Source: Nothophaeocryptopus gaeumannii
Lineage: Eukaryota > Ascomycota > Dothideomycetes > Mycosphaerellales > Mycosphaerellaceae
NCBI GenBank assembly: GCA_031771865.1
Contig: JASISA010000026.1
Coordinates: 310,001 to 374,000, forward strand
Direction: 5' to 3'
DNA length: 64,000 nt
The notes under the pieces are model-generated. The model was not told the DNA's origin, ran no database searches, and worked only from the letters and a program-made list of their open reading frames with translations. Of this stretch, positions 22,009-32,424 are shown piece by piece; the stretch's first letter is position 1, and the number at the start of each line of letters is the position of its first letter. The position numbers were made by a program, and so were the translations under genes.

Positions 22009-22902
22009 TCAGAAGATGACATCCTCGTCACCCTCATCGCCTAGCACATTCTTCGGCGCGTCTTCGTCTGCCTGGGCGTTCTCCTTATCACTGTTACTCC
22101 TCGCTTTTTTCGCTCTCTCTGCTTCCTCCTCCTTCTGTGCTCGCTCCTTCACACCCTTCACCTTCTTCAATCGGTAAAATTCCTCACGATCGATCTCGTC
22201 CAGTTCAGAGTTGATGTATTTAATCGTGTTCTCGGTTCGAGGTATGATAACGTGTTCACTGTCACATTCGAAGTCAGCACATGAACATCACTAAGCACTG
22301 CTCTTCCCACTTACATGGCGTTCACTCTCCGATTCACCACCTTGATCACCTCATCAAGAATGACGAAGGCAGTTTGCAGACTCGCCAGCTCAACCAACGT
22401 CTCGACCGCTCTTGTATACGTTTCGCGGCACTTCTGCACTTGCTGTCCACCCTTCCCCAACCCCGTCATCCCAAACTCACTCGCGCCCTCAGCCTGCCAA
22501 CTCTCAAAAGCGGGCAAGAAAACACCCGATACATTCTCCTGCTTCGTCCTCACCCTAAACTTCGCACTCCTCGCTGACTCCGTGATCTGATAGCTGAAAC
22601 CCGTATTGCCTACAGCATATGTGACCTCGGCGAGAGAGAAAGCAGCAATTTGCATTACACGGCCCATTTTGCGTTTGGCGTCGTCGATGCGGCGGGTGAT
22701 GTCGCGGAAACGCTTGGTGAGGGCTTCGGATTTGCGTTTTAGGAGATCGTGGCCGATTTGGGCGCCTTTGAGTTTGGACTTCATTATGCCGAGCGATTGG
22801 CGGGTTGGGAACACTTGTTCCCGGCCCTGTATGCATTGTCAGTCCGCAAGTGGCAGGCAGTGATGTAGAGGGTGGTGGGAGGCGTACTGCGCCCGAAGAC
22901 AT
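22009..22902 (-). CDS. VMA8: V-type ATPase subunit D (V1 rotor)
   Basis: Subunit D forms the central shaft of the V1 sector of the vacuolar proton pump. Exons 22902-22888, 22826-22315 and 22258-22009 encode 258 aa, with introns of 61 bp (22827-22887) and 56 bp (22259-22314). The five-residue first exon MSSGA joins GREQVFPTRQSLGIMKSKL, the conserved start of the family. SEALTKRFRDITRRID, RTKQENVSGVFLP and, after intron 2, EHVIIPRTENTIKYINSEL then DREEFYRLKKVKG are diagnostic. The protein ends in an acidic DEDVIF tail as in other fungal Vma8. Without the tiny exon the frame would seem to start at a GTG. It is divergently arranged with SYF1. Confidence 0.95.
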
Positions 22903-23178
22903 GGTAGGCGGTGTTGGGTAGCTTCAGCGATCCAGGCAATACTGCTCCCAGTTCAACGAGGCCTTTCAATGGGTATATGGGTGATAGAGCGTCGATAGTG
23001 AGTGGATGTGAAGCCCAATGAAGCTGACGTCGGCGCTCGAGCTTGCTGCCGCCGCCAGCACGCAGCTACGGACGACGAGAAAGGAAAGCGCGACTTTTAT
23101 CACTTACTTTCTCGTTCTTGCCAAGACTGCGCCATCGCGACTTCCTTGCTTCACATCTTCACGCTCCTGCCGTTTGTG
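22903..23178. promoter_or_regulatory. Shared promoter region between VMA8 and SYF1
   Basis: The two housekeeping genes start head to head, VMA8 at 22902 (minus) and SYF1 at 23179-23287 (plus), leaving about 280-385 bp. I see no strong TATA box. A bidirectional promoter is inferred from spacing alone. Confidence 0.5.
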
Positions 23179-25788
23179 ATGGTAGGCAGCAGCAGACTGT
23201 TCGCATCTATCGGTCTACCTACCCGTCGAAAATCCGACAACATCTTCGCCTCCGCCACCACCCCGATGCCCATATCCGCCGCTGCCATGGCGACCATCTC
23301 CGCGCCGCCGAATCCGTCCTACCTCTACCTCATATCGCCCAACGACGAAATCTACGAGAACGATATCCTGCGGAGTCCTGGAAATGTCAAGGCATGGTTC
23401 GATTACGCGCACTACAAGCGCCAATATGGGACGTTACTCGAACAGAGCTTTGTGCTGGAGCGCGCATGCAACGCCCTGCCTCGATCATACAAACTTTGGA
23501 AAATGTACCTCGAGCTCCGCACCGCCCACCTCAAAGGCCGCAGTCCCGCCAAGTGGAAGACAGAGTATCAAAAAGTCAATGCGCTGTTCGAAAGAGCTTT
23601 AGTTCTGCTCAACAAGATGCCCCGCATATGGGACATGTATCTGGAATTTCTATGCACACAACCACTAGTCAGCTTCACGAGGCGGACGTTTGATCGCGCA
23701 TTAAGAGCGCTACCTGTGACACAACACTCCAGAGTCTGGAAGCTGTACAGACCTTTCGCGACAAGTGCGGGCGGAGAGACGGCGGTGAAGGTTTGGAGAA
23801 GATACATTCAACTACATCCCGAGTTCGTAGAGGAGTTCATCGAGCTGCTGGTGAGAGAAAGACGATACACCGAGGCCGTGCAGCGGTATATCGAGATCCT
23901 CAACAACCCGAAGTTCAAAAGCAGGGAAGCGAAGGGGCCGTTTCAGCATTGGACCGAGATGCTGGAGATCTTAATCGATCATGCGAGAAAGGTGCCCAAT
24001 CCAGTGCCGTTACTGAATGGTTCAGCCTTGAGCGTCGAGATGATTGTGAGGTCGGGTTTGGAGAGGTTTTCGGATCAAAGAGGCATCCTGTGGGTGGGAC
24101 TGGCACGATACTACATCAACCTCGGAGCATACGAGCGGGCACGGGACATATTCGAGGATGGCATTACAACCGCCATGACGGTGCGCGACTTCAGTGTGGT
24201 ATTTGACACCTACGCTGAAGCTGAAGAGGCGCTCATCTCGATCAAGCTGGAGGAATCTGCTCAACGGCAGCAGAAAGACAAAGTGGACGAAGACGCAGAC
24301 CTGGATCTGGACATTCGCATGATGCGATTCGAGCAGCTCATGGACCGAAGAGCTTTCCTTGTTAACGATGTTCTGCTACGGCAGAACCCACACAACGTCA
24401 ATGAATGGCAAAAACGTGTCGCGCTCTGGGGAGATAACAAGCCGATGGTCGTGCAGACATATGCGGATGCGATTGCTGCTATCAGTCCGAAGAAAGCTGT
24501 TGGCCGCTTTCACGAGCTCTGGGTCAACTACGCCAAGTTCTACGAAGCTGGTGGTGACCTCAACAATGCCCGCATCATTATGGAGAAGGCTGTCAAGGTG
24601 CCGTACAAGTCAGTCGCTGAGCTGGCTGAGTGCTGGACCGAATGGGCGGAGATGGAGCTGCGAAATGAGAGCTTCGATCATGCCGTCAATATCATGGCGA
24701 CTGCGACGAGAGCTCCCAAGCGAAGCAATGTGGACTACTTCGACGAGACGTTATCACCCCAACAGCGAGTACATAAGTCTTGGAAGCTTTGGTCGTTCTA
24801 CGTTGACCTGGTGGAATCCGTGTCCTCACTAGATGAAACGAAACGAATCTACGAGCGCATCTTCGAGCTGCGAATCGCCACACCGCAGACGGTGGTCAAC
24901 TTTGCCAATCTTCTGGAAGAGAATGGCTACCACGAGGAGTCATTCAAGGTCTACGAGCGTGGTCTGGACCTCTTCTCTTATCCAGTCGCCTTCGAGCTAT
25001 GGAATTTGTACCTCACGAAAGCTGTCGATCGGCGGATCTCCATCGAGCGATTACGAGACTTATTCGAGCAAGCTGTCGAAGGCTGTCCGCCTCGATTCGC
25101 CAAGACCCTCTACCTCATGTACGGCGCCTTAGAAGAAGAACGCGGGCTTGCACGACACGCCATGCGCATCTACGAGCGAGCGACCCGCGCAGTCGCCGAC
25201 GAAGACAAGGCCGAGATGTTTGAGTTCTACATCACCAAGTCTGCTTCAAACTTCGGCCTTACATCCACTCGACCAATCTACGAGCGCGCCATAGCCGCTC
25301 TGCCCGACAAAGAAGCCGCAGGCATGTGCATCAAGTTCGCCGAGATGGAACGTCGGCTTGGTGAAATTGACCGTGCGAGAGCAATCTGGGGCCACGCATC
25401 TCAATTCTGTGACCCCCGAGTCGCAACGGACTTCTGGCGCAAATGGGAAACCTTTGAGGTCCAACACGGAAATGAAGACACTTTCAAGGAGATGCTGCGT
25501 ATCAAGCGGTCAGTGCAGGCGCAGTTCAATACGGACGTCAACTTCATCGCAACGCAGGCCGTCGCGAGGCAAGCTGCCGCACAGGCGAATGGAGGTGGAG
25601 AGAACGACGTGGATGACGAGGAGGATGGGGAGACCGCTGATGCTATGGCTGCGCTCGAAAGGCAGGCAAGGGCGCCTGTTGGTTTCGTTGCGGCGAGCAC
25701 AGGACCTCAGGGCGGGAACATAAAGCCGGCACAAGAGAATGCACCGCCAGTCAACACAGACGAAATTGATATCGATGATGATCTATAG
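23179..25788 (+). CDS. SYF1: Pre-mRNA-splicing factor SYF1 (HAT-repeat protein, XAB2 homologue)
   Basis: A component of the Prp19/NineTeen complex that acts in activated spliceosomes. The intronless frame is built of HAT (half-a-TPR) repeats: W(F)DYAHYKRQ, ALPRSYKLWKMYLELR, FERALVLLNKMPRIWDMYLE, FTRRTFDRALRALPVTQHSR, and GETAVKVWRRYIQLHP continuing to about residue 800. An Asp/Glu-rich tail ends EIDIDDDL. Start choice is uncertain. The frame is open from 23002, but family N-termini begin shortly before the SPNDEIYENDILR block, so ATG 23179, 23266 or 23287 (gccATGG, best context) are likelier. From 23179 the product is 869 aa. Upstream sequence looks like 5' untranslated DNA shared with VMA8. 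Confidence 0.93.
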   Translation: MVGSSRLFASIGLPTRRKSDNIFASATTPMPISAAAMATISAPPNPSYLYLISPNDEIYENDILRSPGNVKAWFDYAHYKRQYGTLLEQSFVLERACNALPRSYKLWKMYLELRTAHLKGRSPAKWKTEYQKVNALFERALVLLNKMPRIWDMYLEFLCTQPLVSFTRRTFDRALRALPVTQHSRVWKLYRPFATSAGGETAVKVWRRYIQLHPEFVEEFIELLVRERRYTEAVQRYIEILNNPKFKSREAKGPFQHWTEMLEILIDHARKVPNPVPLLNGSALSVEMIVRSGLERFSDQRGILWVGLARYYINLGAYERARDIFEDGITTAMTVRDFSVVFDTYAEAEEALISIKLEESAQRQQKDKVDEDADLDLDIRMMRFEQLMDRRAFLVNDVLLRQNPHNVNEWQKRVALWGDNKPMVVQTYADAIAAISPKKAVGRFHELWVNYAKFYEAGGDLNNARIIMEKAVKVPYKSVAELAECWTEWAEMELRNESFDHAVNIMATATRAPKRSNVDYFDETLSPQQRVHKSWKLWSFYVDLVESVSSLDETKRIYERIFELRIATPQTVVNFANLLEENGYHEESFKVYERGLDLFSYPVAFELWNLYLTKAVDRRISIERLRDLFEQAVEGCPPRFAKTLYLMYGALEEERGLARHAMRIYERATRAVADEDKAEMFEFYITKSASNFGLTSTRPIYERAIAALPDKEAAGMCIKFAEMERRLGEIDRARAIWGHASQFCDPRVATDFWRKWETFEVQHGNEDTFKEMLRIKRSVQAQFNTDVNFIATQAVARQAAAQANGGGENDVDDEEDGETADAMAALERQARAPVGFVAASTGPQGGNIKPAQENAPPVNTDEIDIDDDL

Positions 25789-26397
25789 ACCTGACGGACG
25801 GTCTTTCGGACGAATCCAACAGTCATGATTGTCTTGGCGGAGAGCGACGGGTCAGCCGGGGATACAGAAATTGATTGCACAGCCGGCAGATGGATTACTT
25901 GGTCGTACTGGAGATACATCCACTTGGAACAAAGAATCCTTGGATGTCAGTTGTATCTGTCTGCATCTGGTTCATGCTATAGCCGAACAGAAAGAGAGCC
26001 GCGCCTAGCGTCCTGGCAGAACCATCTCTGCCGTGGTGCATTGCGACTGACGCGACATGTCCAGCTCCATCTCGAGGCCGGCCACCTAGACGAATCGGAT
26101 CCATGTAGATGCGCCGTCACCGTATTCACATCTGGTTCATGGCAAGCAGTCGCATTATCATGATCGCGCATCGAACCATGCCGAGGTCTTGGCATGAAGG
26201 CGGCGGTGCGATATGATAGTCCACGCAAAGCCATCCAAGTCTGCGAAGACAATTCACAACTTCGCTCCGCTCCTACACTCCGTTTCTCTTACAATCTCTT
26301 CTCACATCGCAGCCATCTTCCCACTCAAATCGTTTCTCGGGTTTGCCCTCACGCTCAATCTCTCCACTGTAATCGCATCCCTGCACAATGCCGCTCA
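25789..26397. other. Intergenic region downstream of SYF1
   Basis: About 600 bp without a recognisable gene, RNA or repeat. It probably holds the SYF1 3' region and the promoter of the broken gene at 26398. Confidence 0.5.
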
Positions 26398-26816
26398 ATG
26401 AACTTCTTCATAACCGACCTTCTGCCCTCCCAGCCCGAAATCATCGCTGCGGGTCAAGATCCCGCCACCGTTAGAACAAACGTCCTCAGAGACCGAGATG
26501 CCCTTCTAAACGCAGGAAATAATGCCCGCTACGTCCTCGCGGGACCCGAGCAACCAAACGACCTGCTGGCAGAGAGGTGGAGTGAGAAACGTGAGAGATG
26601 GGATGCGGTGGGTGCTGGATATGGCTGAGAGGGAGTCGGAGTCCAAATCTTACTGTGGAGTTCGAGAGTCTGTCTACCCTTGGGTTCTTTTCATTTGCAT
26701 ACCGATCGCTAATGAGATTTGTGGTAGCAGACATTGTGCAGACGTATCGGGACCGCGCACCTGCGGCGAGAATCATCTTCAACTACGGACCTGATCCGAG
26801 TCTTTGGGCTTTATAG
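26398..26816 (+). pseudogene. Small conserved fungal protein of unknown function, frameshifted
   Basis: ATG 26398 opens MNFFITDLLPSQPEIIAAGQ and continues through NVLRDRDALLNAGNNARYVL to WDAVGAGYG, then hits TGA at about 26626. The continuation LRGSRSPNLTVEFE lies in a frame that needs one extra base near 26624. An intron at 26668-26730 (GT-AG, 63 bp, branch gctaatg) would then join VEFE to NIVQTYRDRAPAARIIFNYG, ending at TAG 26814-26816. From memory, small (~125 aa) fungal proteins share this layout (a WDGxxIGxGxRG-like core, then a C-terminal FN strand) and have no known activity. No short intron repairs the break, so it is either a young pseudogene or an assembly error. Confidence 0.55.
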
Positions 26817-28221
26817 AGGACGTTTCCTCTTGAGGGAAATTGTACTGATCAACCTGGGATGGATCTTGGGTTCGAGGAGTATTGTGATGAGACTGTTGGT
26901 AGACCGAGCGTGTGACGCATCAAATGCTCCTCGATCTTTACGTTCATCAGACTCAGCAACATTCTTGATGCTGTCAACTGGTTTCCGATGCTTCAGCAAG
27001 CTAGACCTAGCCACTCGGTTCATCGTGAGCGATGAAGATTCGGCCCCGGCCGATCATTCGACGATGAGCGCTCAGAATGCCGAGACAGGAATGTGTGTTT
27101 CAAATATAGACATCCTCCGGGTGTGCCTGTATCGCATTTTTCGTCCAGATCTGCATCCAGGAACATCACGCAACTTGATAATGATGGACGACGCTCGCAA
27201 TTTGATAATTGTAAGAGGATATTTATATCTTAGTATTCAAGTCTCTATTCGTAGAGGGAGGCGAATCGTTTCATCTTTTTAGCCGAGTCGTTTGGCGTGT
27301 ATGGATTTTTGTGTCGTCATTGGTTAGGCCCCGGGATCGCGTAGATTCCTCCATCGAGGTACCTCAGACTTCACGGTATCCTGTCGGCCATGTATGGATC
27401 AAGAGGATCAGCTTCTGGCAGATTTGGGGAACTAACTAATCATTAGCTTGCACAGCCGACTCATATCAATAGGCACCCGACTCTCAACCAATGTGCAACA
27501 GCGGACTCAATTCCTGCTCCCCTCTCGAACCATCGCGCTGGAACCCATGCATCGCATATCGCCTATGCATTTGGCTCACGACGCGCGATGCGAGCGAGAT
27601 ATCCGAAGCTCGACAGGGTGGACCGGAGCCTTTTCCGCCATCTCACTGTGCATACAGACGAACCCTGGCTGCATATGCACATCATGCTTCTCGCAACCTA
27701 ACGCTTTCTCAACCACGGCACTTATACCAGGGATGTTTGTCGAAAAGACATACAGCATGTATGATGAACGACACGGCAGGTTGGGTGGCGTAGAACCGCG
27801 GCAGGCCTTTCGGTGAACCATTTGATAGGTCTCCGAACGCAGTGCTTCTGTTGGCTTGGCATTTACTTGTGTAATGGTGATGGGAACGATGGCGGGTCAG
27901 GAACGTACATTTATATTCGTTTCTGTTTGACGTTCCGGTGATGGCCGGTCTCATGGGCACGTTACTGATTGCCAAACGGACAGGATCAGCGAAGGTGGCG
28001 AGAGCTCGACCAGAGTCACAGATACTGCTCAACGGTATGTCGAAGGGAGGTAAAAGTGAAAGAGAGGTCTTGAAGTTGACAAGAGGTCTTACGGTAGGTA
28101 TACCCTATCAAGAAGCTGTAAGGTACCTCGATGCTTTCATCACTCTGTCAGGTGTGTACCCTGAAGTGTCTGTCGATCTGTCATACACAACCGTGAAGGA
28201 AATAAGTTTCCAGCTTTTTCG
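26817..28221. other. ~1.4-kb intergenic region
   Basis: No domain, RNA gene or mobile-element signature recognised. Open frames at 27448-27816 and 27938-28324 are short and their codon content is unlike the neighbouring genes. Confidence 0.5.
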
Positions 28222-30505
28222 CTACAGTCCATCCCCAGTAGGCCCATACTCCGGCGGCGCCTGCGGGAAATTATCAACGCCGTCCAACATAGCCACCGCC
28301 ATACCACCAGACAAGTGCGTCTGAATATGGCAATGCAGGAGGAAAGCCCCCGGGTTGACGACGTGATATCTCATCACCATCCACACAGGCTGGCCATTTT
28401 GAGCCGCAGTAGGGTACCCATCTCTGTATTGAGGACTCTCAAAGTTGAAGTTTTGAGGTTGTGCTGCAGCTGCTTCCGCCACGCTGTTCCAAGTCCAATT
28501 GCCCACGCCTTGTCCGATGACCCAGACTTTGTTGCTATGCTTGTGGATTGGATGAGGTCCACCGGCACGATCGATGACGAAGAAGACAAGATCGACGTAA
28601 GAATCGTTCTGGGTGCGGAAGACAAGATCTTTGTTCTCGGCGTTCGCGGAGTACGGGTAGTAGAGAAGAGGCGCGTCTTCAGAGTATTCGAGTGGGTTCG
28701 ATGGGTAGACGTCGTCGCCTTCGAGAGTCCAAAGGTATGGATTCTGGAAACGGGACATGCGGAAGAGGATCGTCTGGTCGGCGTCTCGTGGTGGTGGGAC
28801 GTTGGGGAATGGCACGACAAAGGTCTCGTTGAGAACCGTGACGTTCTGGGAGACTGGCCAGCCGCCGTACGTAACCCAGGGCTGGGAATCGACGCGCTTG
28901 CGGAGCTGACGTTTGACGCCTGGCTTCGGGGACTGGCGTTTGGCTTGAGCAAGCTGTCGCTTGGCCTTGCTTGTGTAGCCACCTCCAGAAACGACTTCGG
29001 TCACTGCAGACTGCAGCTGGGACACTGCCTCGTCGAAAGCGGTGTCTGGTGAGAAGTAGGGGAAGTTTGCACCGTTCGAGTTATCGTCGTGCCAGTATCC
29101 AGGGCGCTCATTACTCCCTCCGTACTGAGGCCAATTGCTTCCTGGGTTGTAACTGCCAGGATAGTTGCCACCATATCCACCTCCACCTCCTCCACCAGAG
29201 TTCCCTCCGGCGTTCTCGTCGTAAGTGACTGTTGCAAAGCCACCGAGCAACTGGTAGAGGGACAGGTTGTTACCACGGAAGGTGTAGGTACCTGGGCGCT
29301 TGTTCAACTGTACGAAGACAGAGTATCGATCCCCGTTGAAGATCTGGAAGGCCTGCACCCTGTAAGGCTGCACGTAGCGTCCATCGATCGCATACACCCA
29401 CATGTCGTGCTCGTCCAAAGATACCACCGGATGAGCGATAGATGCCGCGCTCATGATGTTGAAGCTGATCCATTCGTCGTTTGGGTTGACTCGGAAGTCG
29501 TACAGCGGACTGTCTGTAGCCTCGCACTGCGTCACCTCCGGTGGAAGGCCATTTGGATTTATGTTTCCGAACCCTTGTGTGAAAGGCACAAACGGGGCGC
29601 AACCGCTGGGCGTCCAATTTGTTCCATTGAGTGGTCCTGCGAACAGTGGTTGAAAGATTGGCGCTGTAGCCGCTCTTTGCTGATCCGGGGTAAGGCAGTT
29701 GACCCTCCCCTTGCCGTTGAACAGGATACTTTGCGAGCAATAGATGTCGATATTCGTCTCATTTTCGATCTGTTGTCGTTGGTTGGAGGTAATATGCATC
29801 CAGTCGGAGATCATAACGAATTGTGGATTCTGCTCGGCAGTGTAAAGTGCTCTGAGCTGACCCGGATCGCTCGTGATACTGCTGAAAGGACGCGCCTGCG
29901 AGCTTGAAGGACGAATGTAGATCGGACCAAACATGCCATCGCTGACTTGTGATTGGTAGTGGGCGTGATACCTAGACTCGATCAGTGTTGTCCGGTAGGT
30001 GATGGAAGAGGTACAACATACCAATAAGTTCCGTATTCTGTTGCTCTGAACTTGTAAAGCCAGTCCTTGCCTGGTTCAATGGGTGTTTGTGAAAGACCAG
30101 CAACTCCGTCGGACCACGGTGTATGTAATTGTCTTTTCAGCCAAAGTCAGTAAGCAGCGATGCTCTAGGAGAATTGATCGTCCATGCATACTCAATGCCG
30201 TGAAAGTGGACAGTGGTGGCTGCATCAAGGCCGTTGTAAACGTAGAACTAGACTGGCGTCAGTATAAGGTACGCGCCGAGACCTGCGAGGTGCCAACCAC
30301 TTACTTCGATATCATCGCCATGGTCAACGATCAATGCCGGACCAGGCGATGTACCATTGACCAGAATGATTGGCCTGTTGTACCCATCTGGAGCTCCCTC
30401 ACCCCATGCTACGCTAATGGCGAAGTACCGAGTGGCTGCATGAGCGCTCGAGCAGAAGGCCAGTACAGACGCGAGTAACACAGATGCCGACAACATCTTG
30501 CTCAA
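28222..30505 (-). CDS. Secreted multicopper oxidase (laccase/ferroxidase-like) with a Gly-rich, dibasic insert
   Basis: Four exons (30505-30305, 30247-30192, 30132-30022, 29971-28222; introns 57, 59 and 50 bp) give 705 aa. A signal peptide (MSKMLSASVLLASVLAF...) precedes ATRYFAISVAWGEGAPDGYN. All copper-ligand blocks are present: HFHG (81-84), WYHAH (123-127), HPIHKH (596-601) and HCHIQTHLSGGM (669-680, with Met at the axial type-1 position). The enzyme should oxidise phenols or metals with reduction of O2 to water. Residues about 376-485, between cupredoxin domains 2 and 3, hold a Gly/Asn/Tyr-rich insert then a helix and several KR sites (about 460, 467, 476, 482), which are possible Kex2 cut sites. 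The N-terminus resembles conidial-pigment oxidases of the Abr1 type; substrate unknown. Confidence 0.9.
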
Positions 30506-32424
30506 TCTTGCTCAAAAGAAGGCTGACGAGAGGTGTAACGTGTGAGGGCATCTGGAGCCTTATACGTCTAGGTTGCTAAGAGGGCATTGGTCGACACGCG
30601 AGTATGGGCACGAAGCTCTACACCGGCTGCATGCATGAGACCTTCAATATACTGCAGTTGGCAATAGAAGGCACACTGACGACAGGCCTAGCCAGACCTC
30701 TGGCGTCTCTTGCCAAGTTGATCCTGCCCGTATTGTACAGAAGAACAAGGATGGGCATGCCGCCGAAGTCCCCGACTCATCTCACCGAAAGAAGCATCGA
30801 GTCGCGCATGAGGTTGATGGGGGCGGCGGACAAGCTCGCGCCCTCCCTTGCAAGATCTGATCGTCAGCATGTTGACGAAACCAGATACTGTAGATGTGAC
30901 ATGTGCGGCGGCAGAAGACGGCAGGACTCTGCTGGATTACCCCTTTCGTACCCTTCGTAGGAGATTTTACGTGTTGGAAGTGATGTCGATTGGACGTTCC
31001 CGCCTCTAGTTGCAGGCCAAGACAATACCGTAGTCTCCTGCATGCAGGATAGAGTTTGCAGCAGCAGAAGCCCCACGGCGCTCCACAGGTCACTCCTGCG
31101 ACTCCACGTGGACTAGAGACATGAGACTGGCAGTCCCAAACAACGTGAGTCAGGGACGTTATCCATCGTAAAAGCTTTGATTGCAGAAAATGGGTTCCCA
31201 TTGTTAGAACGACGTGTGTCTCGGTACTGTACATCTGACACGTGGTGATTGTGAGAGTGACTGCATCGCCGCGATCTCGACCATTCTCGAGTTCAACGGG
31301 CATCACCAACCATCCGCCCGGTGAGGTAAGGTAGTGCCAAGAGGTGTGGGCGTGTCAGATGTGGCCGCCACGATGATCCAGACACTCCGCATTGGACAGC
31401 TATTCGGTGGCTGTGGTCAGGCGATTCATCATGTGCCGCACACTACTCGAGTACCTTGCGGCTGAACAAGCGAGTCTCGCTCGCAAAGCAACAAGAGCGA
31501 ATTGCGCCGCCCTGACGATCCTACCTCTCAACAGCATAGCTGGCCAGCGCAGCAATCGTTTCCTTGTATCCTGTCTGTTCAAAGAGAAGCTCACGTCGTG
31601 TGAAACATGCTGCGTTGAGCGCGTGCGCTGCGCGTGTCTGGCAGTCCTATTCGGCCAATACAAGACCCGACTGAGAGCTTCATCTCCTCCGCTTGGTCCT
31701 TGGTTTCACCCTGCGCTTCTGCCGTGATAGTAGCATAGCCTCGCGAGCCGATCCCGAAGACAGAGAAGTAGGGGAGTAAGGCTAGAATATGCTGAGGATC
31801 GATCATACCGATCACCGCCAGTCGCATGGTTTCGCAGCGGATCTCCGGGCAAGGAACTGTGGAGTGTGGAGTGAGGACGACTTCGCATAGGAAGCAAGAG
31901 AAGTCGTTAGGAAAAGCGCGCCAGGCTGGTGGACATGCAGAGTTCGCAACAGAGAAGAAGTGAAGCAAGAGCAGGTCGATTTGCTCCGGGACATTAGGGA
32001 CCGAGGATTTGTCTTGCACGTGACTTGTCTCGGTGAGGCACTAACAACAACCCTACCTCGTCCGAAATCTTGCGATTCTTAACAAGATCTTCCTCCAATC
32101 GTGGAATTCAACAACTCAGGCTATGCTATGCCAGTCGGCCAGCGTTATGACGACCCACCAAGCCGCGGAGTGCATGAGATGTTCACGTGCATATCCTCAC
32201 GTGGGCTACATCGCTCCACATGCCGAAGAACAACATGCTTTGCCGTCTCTGCGAATGATACGCGGCGATGAACAGATACAGACATGCCGAGCAGCGTTAC
32301 GGGGAGGCCATGTCCTGGCACGGCAAATTGCACATCTAAAGTCGGCTCATATCTCATGCCTCAAAGACTGATGATAGCTGCTCGCATGTTCCACGAGAGG
32401 AACAGGTAGGTTTCCCTTTTCGCC
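30506..32424. other. ~1.9-kb intergenic region between divergent secreted-enzyme genes
   Basis: Separates the minus-strand multicopper oxidase from the plus-strand GH43 gene, so it carries both upstream regions. Open frames such as 31591-32019 (minus) show no recognisable domain. No RNA gene or repeat seen. Confidence 0.5.

Noticed and set aside
28315..29907. Long plus-strand frames opposite the multicopper oxidase
   Set aside because: They are antisense to a gene with all copper-binding motifs and three well-placed introns; no domain on the plus strand.
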